DNA from: Torymus aiolomorphi
Taxonomy: Eukaryota; Arthropoda; Insecta; Hymenoptera; Torymidae
Assembly (NCBI GenBank): GCA_036365515.1
Contig: CM070874.1
Span: 98,376,442 to 98,440,441 of the forward strand
Direction of reading: 5' to 3'
Length of the DNA: 64,000 nt
In this document: positions 26,554-36,361 of the stretch, piece after piece
Layout of the letters: every line of letters begins with the position of its first letter
Numbering within the stretch: the stretch's first letter is position 1
Made by a program: the position numbers and the translations under genes
The notes under the pieces: model-generated
What the model saw: the letters and a program-made list of their open reading frames with translations, nothing else
Databases searched by the model: none
Told to the model about the DNA's origin: nothing

Positions 26554-26870
26554 ACGGTTAGGTGGAAAAGGTGTCATTTCAAATTTTAAAAAGTGGTGAT
26601 TATAGTGACGCTACTACACATCATTTTTAATTTTTGAATCATTATGAGACTAAACAGAGGTAAATGTTATGCAAAATTATTAGCTAAATAAGTTTAAATC
26701 AGCCACAGTTGTGACACTGAAAAATCTATAAGAAATTAAATGTATTCGATATAAGACATTTTTCGAGAAAAATTTGAAATAACAGCTTTTTCGAGTAAAA
26801 TTATCTTACAAAACCTAAAATGACCCTTTTTAAGCTAAATTTGAAATGACACCTTCTTCCACCCAACCGT
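26554..26870. mobile_element. MITE, ~317 bp, ~34-bp terminal inverted repeats
   Basis: The left end ACGGTTAGGTGGAAAAGGTG, then TCATTTCAAATTT, is matched in inverted form by AAATTTGAAATGACACC, then TTCTTCCACCCAACCGT. There is no coding capacity. The target duplication was not resolved and the superfamily is unknown. Confidence 0.85.
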
Positions 26871-27656
26871 AGAAATAAAAAAATTATTGTATATTTTCTT
26901 GAATTAATTCAATGTATTTTCTGTAAACTGTGACTATTGCAACGGTGAAACTACATTCATGACAACGCTTCTACATATAGAGTACCTTATATTCTAATCT
27001 TTCATTACTAAATACAATCGTAAAATTATCTCTACTTGGTGACAAATGTGCAAAGGTAATAAAATTAGAATTGCGGATAGGTAGCGTTCATTATTATTGG
27101 CTGTACGATAAAAAAAGTAACCGATGTTTAGAATTACAAGGAATAAGATTATGTTTATCAATGATAAATCTTGTAAAAAATATAAAATTTTTACAAAAAT
27201 TGTGGCAAAATAATAAAAGCGACTATTAGTACAGTTATAAATATATATTTTAAGTAATTACCTCTGTTTGAATTCATGACTAATAAACTTTCATAATAAA
27301 AGTAAATTATTTATATAATATTACATTTCTATAGTTATACATGAAAATCAGATTAAGATATTTAAAAAATAATCCTCTCTTAAAACAGTGATGAATGAAA
27401 TCTGTCATCACAATAAGACTGTTTTAATTGATTGTTGTAGACTCATTTAATTGGTCTTTATAGAATAGGCGCCAAAATCTACTATGTTTGAATTTTCAAG
27501 ATTGGATTCTTGAGTTTAAGTTTTTAAAACTGAATAATTAAAATAATATAACATTTATATTATAATAATATAATATTTATATTGAAACTAACTTGATCAT
27601 GTTCATAACCGAAAAAAAATGAAAAAAAAAAATAAAGAAATAAAAAAAATAATAGT
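26871..27656 (+). other. AT-rich sequence, possible body of a non-autonomous Helitron
   Basis: This lies upstream of the Helitron-type 3' terminus. A 5' TC start could not be fixed. A small hairpin (TAAAACAGT at 27381-27389 with ACTGTTTTA at 27418-27426) is present. No Rep/helicase coding was seen. Confidence 0.3.
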
Positions 27657-27684
27657 ACGCGCGAAGCGCGTTGAATGTTGCTAG
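27657..27684 (+). mobile_element. Helitron-type 3' terminus
   Basis: A GC-rich hairpin, ACGCGC-GAA-GCGCGT, embedded in AT-rich DNA is followed after 9 bases by CTAG and then T. Helitrons end in CTRR, inserted 5' to a T, with a 16-20-nt palindrome about 10-12 nt upstream, and this matches all three points. Only the end is recognised; it is probably a non-autonomous copy. Confidence 0.72.
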
Positions 27685-27969
27685 TATAAAAAGAAATCGA
27701 TTGGTCTACGATAACTGGAGTAAAATTGATTAAATCGGTTTGAAATTTCGGGAAATGGAAGAGTTTGCATATCTATTGGCTGAGTTTATTGGTCAGAAAT
27801 ATTGGTTTATAAATTACATAGGTATTTGAGGTTATAAATTCATATTGAAAAATAGCAGATAAAAAAACGTACACTCAGGTATTCACTTTTACAAAGAGTT
27901 TTTATTTTTTCCATAAATAAATAATTCATCTACAGACAATTATCAAATTAAAATGTTCTCCACTTGTTC

Positions 27970-28570
27970 ATATATATAGTATCTAGAATCTATGGCTTGA
28001 GCAGGAAAGTTCTTTCACTTTAATCCTATCGCAACGCGCGGAGAGGAAATTTTCTCGGAATCCCACATTAAGAATCTCAACAACGCGCAAATATGCAAAA
28101 GTTTCACAAAGGGACACGGAGAGCTCAGGGTAGAGAAGCCAGATAGGGAGCGCGCATGCGCCGAGGGGCGCGACTACCGAAAAAAGCCGAGGGAACAACT
28201 TCACGCGTCACCGGTCAAATAAATTTCAAAGTTTTCGCCCGATGCACGTACACCTATATATGTACGTCGAGGAGAGCACGGACGGTATAAGGAGCTTCCC
28301 GGACGTCGGCGTCGCCAGCGGCCTGGAATGAAATCGGCGCGACGGCATTCGCACGCGCGGCCCGCGGAACTTCACGGGTCTCGCAATTTTGCCCGGGCTG
28401 CTCGCTACTTGAGTTCCCAAGAATTTCAGGGTTTTCAGCAATCTCCTTAGACTCGAGATCCGCCATTAGTCCTAGCTCCACCATCTGTCAGTTTGCTGCT
28501 CCTCTCGATTTACGCTACCCAACTCTTATTCTACGGCGCTCTTTGTCTCGACGTATACCTGTTTATGCAG
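27970..28570. promoter_or_regulatory. GC-rich island
   Basis: CpG-rich stretch with short Arg/Pro-rich frames on the minus strand (28226-28484) and no domains. A CCTATATATGTACG element sits at about 28252. It is a candidate regulatory island. Confidence 0.3.
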
Positions 28571-29026
28571 ATATTTCCATTCATACACAGGGTTTCTATA
28601 AATATATTAAGTTAGCGCGAATTAAGCTTGGGCATAATTGTGCATTTTTCTGCTGCCATTTTGATGAGTTGCATTCCTCTTCCATAGTTGCACAGGCTTC
28701 CTTATTTTTGTATAACGTTTCATTAAAATAAAAGAATGTATTTCTCTGCAATGGCTCAGTAAATTAAATTAAAAATACACTACTTTTAACTTGATTCGAT
28801 ACTGATTATACATATATATCTGTGGCTTCTAGGAATAACCACTTATCTTTACTTTTCGTTATTTCGAGTAAATCGAGTTTTTAGTTTCGCATCGGTATTT
28901 TGAATCAAAACAAATGAGATTAGATACAACACTGCCTGTGTGAATACTAATGAATACTAATCTAAATAACATATTTTTTACCACAGTAATTAGACCAAAT
29001 AGCGTTGATGTTTTAGAAAACGAGTT
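28571..29026. other. AT-rich non-coding DNA
   Basis: Nothing supported was seen. Confidence 0.4.
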
Positions 29027-29175
29027 TCACTTACGTAGTTATTCCGGGAATAAACAAAAATTTTAGTGGAATTACGTGAGGTTTCCGGGAGTTATTCTAA
29101 AAAAAGTGGAGTTACGTGGTTTTTCCGGGAGTTTTTCTAAAAAAAGGGCGGAGTTACGTGATTTTTGCGGGAACC
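29027..29175. repeat. ~40-bp tandem repeat, about 4 units
   Basis: Units built on GTGGAGTTACGTG..TTTCCGGGAG..TTCTAAAAAAA repeat with a 40-42 bp period. The first unit is diverged and the last is incomplete (TTTTTGCGGGAACC). Confidence 0.8.
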
Positions 29176-29289
29176 CACAGATATATAAAATATTAATTAA
29201 AATAATATCATTATTTAATTTTAACTATACCACATACCAAATCAAACTTTTAAGCCTGGTCAATAATGCAAGTATTACGTTTTTGGCGT

Positions 29290-29312
29290 CCACAAATACA
29301 CTCACACACATA

Positions 29313-29345
<33 letters not shown>

Positions 29346-29392
29346 GCGCGCGCGCACACACACATGCACGCATACACACAAATACATACGCG
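29290..29392. repeat. (CA)n microsatellite with (CG)n core
   Basis: CA repeats interrupted by CGCGCGCGCGCG at about 29341-29354. The His/Thr open frame across it is an artefact. Confidence 0.95.
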
Positions 29393-29716
29393 ATATAACC
29401 TCCTGCCTTGATATTTTATTTGGTAAGAATAAAAAGTGTTAAATAATAAATAAGTTTAAATAGTTTCATTTTATTAAAAGTAAAGACTGCACTCAATAGA
29501 TCAAACGTCTTTTTCTCTGTGTTAAACAAATTTCGTCATAAGAGACACATGTCCGTTATCAGAGAATATATATTTTTAAAGCGTTCAACGGATGTTTGAC
29601 TATTACTTCATTTATATAGATAACTTTCTTTCCGCCCTAGAAATAAGAGCATGCATAAAAAAAACTCGTTGATATTTTATCAGTATATTTAGAACAATTT
29701 TATCTTTTCCAAACAA

Positions 29717-30005
29717 CTAGTTAGTTTTCGTGATAAGCTTGTGAATCGCGCTACTTTTCGTCGCAAACTCGCGAATCGGGTTACTTTTCGCCGCATTCTT
29801 GCGAATTGTACTAGTATTCGACGCAAACTCGTGAATGATGCTAGTTTTCGTCACAAACTCGCGAATTGTACTAGTATTCGGCGCAAAGTCGTGAGTTCTG
29901 TTAGTTATCGTTTCAGTTTTGGGAAATGGGCTAGTCTTCGTAAAGACACCATGAAACGTGCTAGTCTTCGTAAAGACCCCATGAAACGTGCTAGTCTTCA
30001 TTAAG
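29717..30005 (+). repeat. 30-bp minisatellite, ~9.5 units, open on both strands
   Basis: From 29741 the sequence falls into units of exactly 30 bp without a single indel (starts at 29741, 29771, 29801 and so on to 29981), on the theme GYGAATTGTGCTAGTWTTCG + TCGCAAACTC. The last three units have drifted to ATGAAACGTGCTAGTCTTCG + TAAAGAC. Because 30 is divisible by three, both strands show decapeptide-repeat frames: plus, about 87 codons with RRKLAN-like repeats; minus, about 94 codons with TSTIRE-like repeats. A coding role is possible but unproven. Confidence 0.88.
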
Positions 30006-30987
30006 AGCGTCGATATTATGTTAAGATATAAAATATAATAACAGTGACAATAACAAGCTCATAGCGCTATGAAAAACTAAAGATTGAAAATTTTTCTATT
30101 TTCAATGTAAATCATTAGGTCAAGAATGCCTAATAGATAACAAATAAAAAAAAAATAAAAATAAAATAAGAGAAAACGAGGTTTCATTTGCAATTTAAGT
30201 TTAGAAACACTTACATTTAGAACAATTGTGACAATTTACAACCCTCACCTAATCAGTCCTCAGAGTGCTAGATGTTGGATTAGAAAAATCTGCTGCAATT
30301 ATGGACTTCGCCAAAATTGTCATCAGAACATCCCTATGTTACGTCTGTGACGTATCTCTAAAATTAAAATCTATATTCATATTCTCATCAGTAATTTCCT
30401 GACCTATAATATGATGTATTTTTTTGCGAATTTAAACGACACAGCATTTCGACAACGCAACCGCGTGATGTAGCGAGCCACCAACTTCGCGAAGGCATAC
30501 GCGTGTTGTAATTTTGTGCACTCAGCATTTCTCAACTTCGAAATCGAACGATTTACGCCAAAATGTTTACTAAATTTGTTTAAAAAGATGATTTTGATCC
30601 ATCGTCAAAATCATCTTTAACCTAATTTAATCGCTTAATAAATACGGCGATTTGCGCCATACAAACGAGTAATCGTGCAAAAGTCGCGAGCTCCGTACCA
30701 CTCCAGCCGACAATAGGAGCAGCTAGTAATTGTTTTACGGGGTAATAGATTGATCGATTAATTTCAAATTCATTATCTGCAATATTTGATTCGCTAAACC
30801 AACGCGGTTTTATCAAAGTCTACAGAATAGATTAATTCAATTATTTGTACTTGCGATTTTGTATCAGTTCATTGTAAAAGATTATTAATTAAATTCATAA
30901 TTAAATAAAAGTAAAATTGTTGGAACAGCAGTGTATTTATTTCAAGGATCTTCACCAGATAACAGATTCCGGATAATTAAGCAAGTA
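30006..30987. other. AT-rich non-coding DNA with a 14-bp hairpin
   Basis: The only structure seen is a perfect hairpin at 30581-30617 (AAAGATGATTTTGA, 7-base loop, TCAAAATCATCTTT). Confidence 0.45.
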
Positions 30988-31922
30988 CACTGAGAGAAGA
31001 ATTTTGGAATATTTACAAAGAACTTAGAGAAATTTTACTATATTAGTTTTAGAATCCGACCACAGGCTGTCCATCTAGTAATTTTTATTAGCCAGTATAG
31101 TAATTTTTGTAAATGTCCGAAAAATACAGAAAAAAATTATTTTTAGCCAATTATTATATACTTTCCCACAAGAGAACGCATATGAATACATATCAAGAAA
31201 TAAATTATAAATAAATATTATGATGAAAAGAAATCTCCGGGGCAGGGAATCGAACCTGGGCCTCCTAGTTGACAGGCGAACTTCTTACCGACTGTGCCAC
31301 TGCGTACACTTGGGTGTTTATAATTCGAATCGTCTACATATGTTACATTATACTGACACTCTTAAAGTGAATTCGTTCTTCACGTATTTTTAAAATAATT
31401 TTGTAATGAATACATAGAGAATTATTTGAATTAATTAATTAATTAATTATACGAGTGTTAATTAAATTTATTTATACTGAAATTATATCGTTTTAAATTA
31501 GTTGTTAGGGCTACATCATTGCAGGTTATGACGAGTTAAACGCGCATGCCCTCGTGTTTTGTTTATAGCGCGCAGCATGCGCAGCGCTGCACATATACTG
31601 TATATATATCGTAAAAATTACTATACTGTCTTGTATATTCTGTCAGCTCTATAGGAAAAATTCTTATAAAGTCTAAGAATATTTGTCAGTTGCCTGATAA
31701 AATTTATGACTTGTGATTTTTACTATACTGTCTAATAATTTTTCCAACTTTTTTATGTTAAATTTTACAATACTTTTCTTGTAATTTTTCTTAGTCAAAC
31801 TGTAAAAATTATTAGAAATCTAATAAATAGGTCACTTTTACCAGTCTGTGGTCATATTGCGCGTACAGTATAGTAATTTTAACCAATTGTTCCATAATTA
31901 TTCCAAAAAATTTTTCTCAGTG
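30988..31922. mobile_element. Inverted-repeat element, 935 bp, TA target site
   Basis: The ends CACTGAGAGAAGAATTTTGG and the inverted form of CCAAAAAATTTTTCTCAGTG match, and TA flanks both sides (30986-30987, 31923-31924). Further inverted similarity lies inside: GACCACAGGCTG near 31060 against CCAGTCTGTGGTC near 31843, and several TATAGTAATTTT motifs. It has no transposase. A tRNA-Asp-like sequence sits within it. The CACTGAGAAAA-type end with a TA target resembles Tc1/mariner MITEs. Confidence 0.78.
31235..31307 (-). pseudogene. tRNA-Asp-derived pseudogene or SINE head
   Basis: On the minus strand the 3' half closely follows tRNA-Asp: an anticodon loop CTGTCAA with anticodon GTC, then GGTTCGATTCCC (B box) and a CCCCGGAG acceptor 3' strand. 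An A-box-like GTGGCACAGTCGGTAAGAAG is present. The 5' acceptor strand does not pair and the anticodon stem is broken, so it is not a working tRNA. It lies inside the 935-bp inverted-repeat element, so it is either a nested SINE or a captured tRNA fragment. Confidence 0.7.
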
Positions 31923-32046
31923 TATGAGTGCTTCCGGAACATGTTCTCTTGGTACTCATACTTGCACAATTACCCGGCTAGTCACTGGACAACATTGAAG
32001 TGGTGGGGGGGAGGGGGGGTGCTAGACGATCTGCTCCCCCAACCAG

Positions 32047-32922
32047 AAGTTGAGTATTTTTCAAAAGCTACGATGGCCGATTCAAAATGGCGGCTTCTAT
32101 AATGTTGTATAATAAAAAACTTCGTTATTTTTTTACTGGCAAGGGATATACTCTTAGAAAAAATTTTATAGAACAAAAAGTGCTTAGAATTAACCAAAAA
32201 ATACGTGTGAATTTTCACAAAATTTTCTGACACATTTTTGGATTTTTCAAAAAATTGCAAAATCCAAAAATTCAAAAACATCTCAAAAAATTTTACAAAA
32301 ATTTATACGTATTCTTTGGCTAATTTTAAGCGTTTTTTGTTCCATAAAATTTTTTTATAAAGTTGATCTTTTCCGTGTAAATTCCAGAGTTCTGAATCGA
32401 AATATAATATAGATATGGCAATGTTAAGATTTGGCCATTTTTTATTATCAATTACTTGCGATACTGTCTAAACGCCATTAGCCAGTAGCTTTCAAGCCAG
32501 TAAACCACTGTTTCCAATTCTCACCGCGTGGAGGTTGCGTTTTGAAGAATCATCTTGTACATTTTTTTGTGTTTTTGTAAATTTTTACATTTTTTTGTAT
32601 TTTTTAAAATTTTTACATTTTTTTGTACTTTTTAATAGTTTTTAATTTTTTGTAGCTTTTTGATTTTTATATTTTATTGTTTTTTGAGACGTTTTTAAAT
32701 TTTTGGATTTTGAAATTTTTTGAAAAATCCAAAAATGTGTCAGAAATTTTGTGAAAATTCACACGTATTTTTTGGTTAATTCTAAGCACTTTTTGTTCTA
32801 TAAAATTTTTTCTTAGAGTTGAGCCCTTGCCAGCAAAAAAATAACGAAGTTTTTTATTATACAACATTATAGAAGCCACCATTTTGAATCGGCCATCGTA
32901 GCTCTTGAAAAACACTCAACGG
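32047..32922. mobile_element. Foldback element with ~240-bp inverted arms
   Basis: The left arm at about 32047-32288 (from GAGTATTTTTCAAAAGCTAC through GGCCGATTCAAAATGG) matches the reverse complement of about 32681-32922 at high identity. The spacer of about 390 bp carries a third, shorter copy of the inner arm (32300-32365). Flanks are a G-rich stretch on the left and CAACGGG on the right. No transposase was seen. The frames of 82-99 codons on the minus strand read the arms and are not genes. Confidence 0.88.
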
Positions 32923-33294
32923 GATTTTAAAGTTTAGATAAAAAGTCCACCATTTTCATAGTTTTTAGCCAACCTAAAGTATGGCAACCTAAAAAGAAAT
33001 CTTGATTTTATTGAAAAAAATGACGCAAAAATAACATTTTTACTTTTAATTCTAAAAAAAGGTATATTTAAATAAATTGTTTTTAATTTTTAACCTCAGA
33101 TTCTGAAAGAGCATACGTGAAAATAGTTGGAAAGGTACTTTTGGTATAAAAGATCGATTGATTAATCGCATTTTTCAGCAGACAAAGTTAATGTGGAATT
33201 TTAGTGGAATTGGGCATTAATGGGTTAACGTCACTTCCACCACCTACAGGCGCCGGTTGTGTGGGTTTATGGCTCCCGCGGATAAACGATATCC

Positions 33295-34041
33295 GTGGAA
33301 GACCGTATCCACCCACATTTCCTCCGCACACCCCGAGGTTGCCGCGCCTCGGACATAGAGAAGCGGGTGAAGTGCGAAGACGGGCGATACGCGAGAGGAT
33401 CGCGTTCGTCACTACAACGCCACGACCATCCGCCAACGCTGTCGTCATCGCCGCGGCTATCCCGAGCACCCTTAATTGCCGGGCAAGTGGCTAACCGGGG
33501 TCCCATCAGTTCAAATCTTCTGATTAAAGTGGAGAACGACCACTTTAGCCAGGCTCAGAAGGGCTTCCTGGTGTTCGAAGGATGTTTTGAGCATAACTTC
33601 ATTTTCCAGAAAGTCCTTCACGATGCCAAGGCGAGGAAGGTAGAGCTGATTGTAGGCTGGTTAGATTTAACTAATGCCTTCAACTCAGTTCCGCACTCCT
33701 CGATCTTTAAAGCGCTCGAGTTCCATGGGCTACCACCCAAAATAACAGCGGCAAAAAAGGAGATGTACTCCGGTTCAACCAGCCAGGTCCGCACTAGGGG
33801 TGGGGTAACGGCTCCCATTCCCATACAATCGGGGGTAAGGAAAGGTTGCCCGCTAAGTCAGGACGTATTCCTTATCAACCTCACCGTATAGGTCCTCGTA
33901 CATGAAATACTGCGCAAGGGGAAAGGATACATCCTCGGCGGTAGACGGGACACTCTCGCCTACGCCGATGACGTGGCGGTCATCGCCGGTTCCCCCGATG
34001 GGATGCGGCTTTTAGCTGTGACTCACTTTCAACGACGCTAA
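33295..34041 (+). pseudogene. R2-like reverse transcriptase, fingers and palm, broken
   Basis: Reverse transcriptase copies element RNA at the nicked target. Seen in order: QKGFL with an EGCFEHNF-like segment (about 33550-33605), DLTNAFNSVPH (about 33664-33696, first catalytic Asp), the GVRKGCPLS motif (33833-33859), then an in-frame TAG at 33889, then YADD (33961-33972, catalytic Asp pair) in the same frame, and a TAA at about 34040. The KGCPLS/YADD pairing and the DLxNAFxSVPH wording fit the R2 group. The single stop before YADD plus later frameshifts make it a pseudogene. The start of the native protein is not defined; the region before 33520 is only weakly protein-like. Confidence 0.8.
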
Positions 34042-34042
34042 T

Positions 34043-35043
34043 GTGCAACCTTGCACCTCGGCGGCATTGAGGGAGATGCCGAACCAACCGAGTTCTCCCT
34101 TCAGGGCAACCCTATCCCGGCGTTCGCGACTGGTGTCCCCTAAAAGCACCTGGGTATCCAGACAGGGTACTAGGTGTCTTAGATGCCAATATCCACCTTG
34201 CACCACTTCGTTGCCGATGTCAAAAAGATCGACAACTCCCTCCTTGCCCCCTGGCAAATGTTGGATCTGGCGGGAACTTTCCTCCTGCCGCATCTGGACT
34301 TTATTATGCAGGGGGCCAATATTGAGAGGGAGTACCTGTCCGCGGTAGATTAGGACATCAAACGTGCGGCGAAGAAGTGGCTGCATCTCCCCTAGCGTGC
34401 CAGTGCGAAGTTAGTCTACGTCTCCACCTCTCAAAGGGGAGCCGGGCTGCTTCTACTGGTAGGCCCGTACATCCTGACTGTAGCGCATGCATACCGCATA
34501 CTTCATGCAGAGGACGCTATATTGAGTGAGCTGACAAAAGATCTCCGATGGGAGACGGTCGCGTAGAGACTGAAGCGGCAAGCCACCTACACCGAGCTTG
34601 CCGGCTATATCTCTGGTGACCTGGTTCTACCGCGGTCAGAGGCCCAATCGATATTCTGGGCAAAAGTACGCACCGCGTCTCTGAGATTGAAGACCACTCT
34701 CGGGATGCGGTGGCACTCGATCGGCGACGAGGTGTTGACCATTCGCGCAGGCGCCGACGCCAGTAGCGATTGCTCGCCGCGTAACATAATAAAAGATCTG
34801 CAGCGACCAATGGCTCAGTACTACGCCGCAAGACTATCGGCCAAAGCCGATGTTTCAAGGTCGTGCGACGAGAGAGTTTCTAACCACTTCTTCCGCACCG
34901 GCAAGTTCGACCGCTTCTGCAACTAGCGCTTCCTACATCGTGCCCGCCTCGGTGTTCTCCCACTCAATCCCATCCCGGAGATGGGTCACCGGGGTCGTCA
35001 AGCGCTGTCAGAGATGCGAACGTGACCTCGAAACGACTGGTTT
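34043..35043 (+). pseudogene. R2-like C-terminal region, broken and truncated
   Basis: Continuing downstream in shifting frames are thumb and linker sequence with LHLG...GNPIP, a KHLGIQTGY-like segment near 34145, a long helical region (VDQDIKR-like, then LHLP), and finally RARLGVLPLNPIPEM followed by CQRCERDLET (about 35004-35033). The last is the first zinc-binding pair of the CCHC plus restriction-like endonuclease module. The rest of that module, including the catalytic core, is missing. At least four stop codons interrupt it. Confidence 0.7.
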
Positions 35044-35060
35044 AATAGAATTCCAATCTT

Positions 35061-35940
35061 GAGTATAAACTCGAGTTCCAGGACGAAAAACCATACTTTT
35101 TTAAACCCTACCCTATACCTTTGAAGCACCTGGATAAAGTTGATTTCAAAGTCGAGAGAATATTGAAACATGATATAATTAAGAGGTCGCGAAGTCAGTT
35201 CATAAATCCAATCGTGCCAGCAATTAAGAAATCGGGAACAGTTCATTTGTGTTTAGACGCACGCGAACTAAACCTTCGATTAAAAAATGATCATGATTGT
35301 CCTGAGGGTATGGATGAGGTCTTACGGACATGCGCGAAGGTTAAAGTCATGACAAGCTTAGATCTAACGGCCAGTTTTTGGCCAATACCTTTGAGTTCCG
35401 ACTCACGAAAGTACACCGCCTTTTTGCATCGCGGAATGACATATCAACACAAGGTCATGCTTTTCGGTACTAAAGTCAGTAGTGCGGCACTGACGCTGCG
35501 TCTAAATTCGTGCTAAGAGGCCTATCGGACTTTATAATTAATTTCGTTGACGATTGGTTATCTATATTGGAGGATTTTGAGGATCATTTAGAGCATCGTG
35601 AAATACTGTTCGAAAGAATCTACCTAGAACGTGTAACGGTTAATTTCAAGAAGGTAAATTTCTGCCGATGAGAGATTCATTTTCTAGGACATATATTAAC
35701 AACAGACGGCATTCGCATCGATCCGGATAAGATAGAAGCCATCGACCGTTTTCCAGCACCACGAAATGTGAAACAATTAAATGGATTTCTAGGACTTATT
35801 AATTTCTGTTCAAAGTTTACCCATGAGCTCGCGCATGAAACGGTCCCCTTGTTTAACATGACAAAGAAAGAAGTAAAATGGGACTGGGGGGAGGAAATAA
35901 ATTTTTTGTTTCAAAGAGTCAAGGAACTCTTTTGTTTAGA
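35061..35940 (+). pseudogene. Ty3/gypsy reverse transcriptase, broken
   Basis: Seen in order: YPIPL...KVDFKVERIL, LCLDARELN (about 35244), SLDLTASFW (about 35355, first catalytic Asp), then a TAA at 35514 with a frameshift, then NFVDDW (catalytic FVDD at 35543-35554) in the new frame, a TGA at 35669-35671, FLGH and the KQLNGFLGLINFCSKF connection segment. These are hallmark Ty3/gypsy motifs. The frame at 35121-35516 alone covers the fingers and first catalytic Asp. Confidence 0.88.
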
Positions 35941-35974
35941 AGCTCTTTTGTACCATCCCTCACGGGAGAGACCT

Positions 35975-36361
35975 TTCTATCTCATGACAGACGCCAGCAA
36001 GACCTCGTTAGGGTCATTTCTCTATCAGAAGGACGATAAAGATCAAAGACGAATCGTAAGCATAACTAGTCGGTCTTTGAGGGGGGTCGAAGTAAATTAC
36101 TTTACAACCGAATTAGAGTTATTAGCTATAGTCTGGGCATTAGGAAAATTCCGATCATTCATTTTAGGGGGTACCGGAAAAATCGAGACGGATCACCAGG
36201 CTCTGACTTAGTTGTCATCCTGTCGCTTCCTAAACAACAGATTAATCCGGTGGAGACTGGACATAAAGGATTATTGCCTTGAAATAACCCACATCTCCGG
36301 TACGAAAAATCAAATCGCGGACGCTCTGAGTAGAATTCCTTTAAATAATCGGGACGAGTAA
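35975..36361 (+). pseudogene. Ty3/gypsy RNase H, one internal stop
   Basis: RNase H degrades the RNA strand of the cDNA hybrid. The TDAS (first catalytic Asp), TTELELLAIVWAL (Glu) and TDHQAL (Asp) motifs are all present. An in-frame TAG at 36209-36211 follows TDHQALT directly. The same frame then continues through ISGTKNQIADALSR, the usual end of the domain, to a TAA at 36359. Confidence 0.85.

Larger units (their letters stand above)
33200..35043 (+). mobile_element. Degenerate R2-clade non-LTR retrotransposon
   Basis: A GC-richer block encodes, in broken frames, a zinc-finger-like N-terminal remnant, a non-LTR reverse transcriptase, and a C-terminal region ending at a CxxC motif like the start of the restriction-like endonuclease of R2-type elements. 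It carries several in-frame stops and frameshifts. The right end is cut off where Ty3/gypsy sequence begins (35043-35061). R2 itself targets 28S rDNA, but no rDNA flanks this copy, so it is a relative with another target or a displaced dead copy. Confidence 0.75.

Noticed and set aside
29027..30005. CRISPR array
   Set aside because: Tandem units are contiguous without unique spacers, and the DNA is eukaryotic.
31982..32915. Two Lys/Phe-rich minus-strand frames with similar peptides
   Set aside because: They read the two arms of a non-coding inverted repeat.
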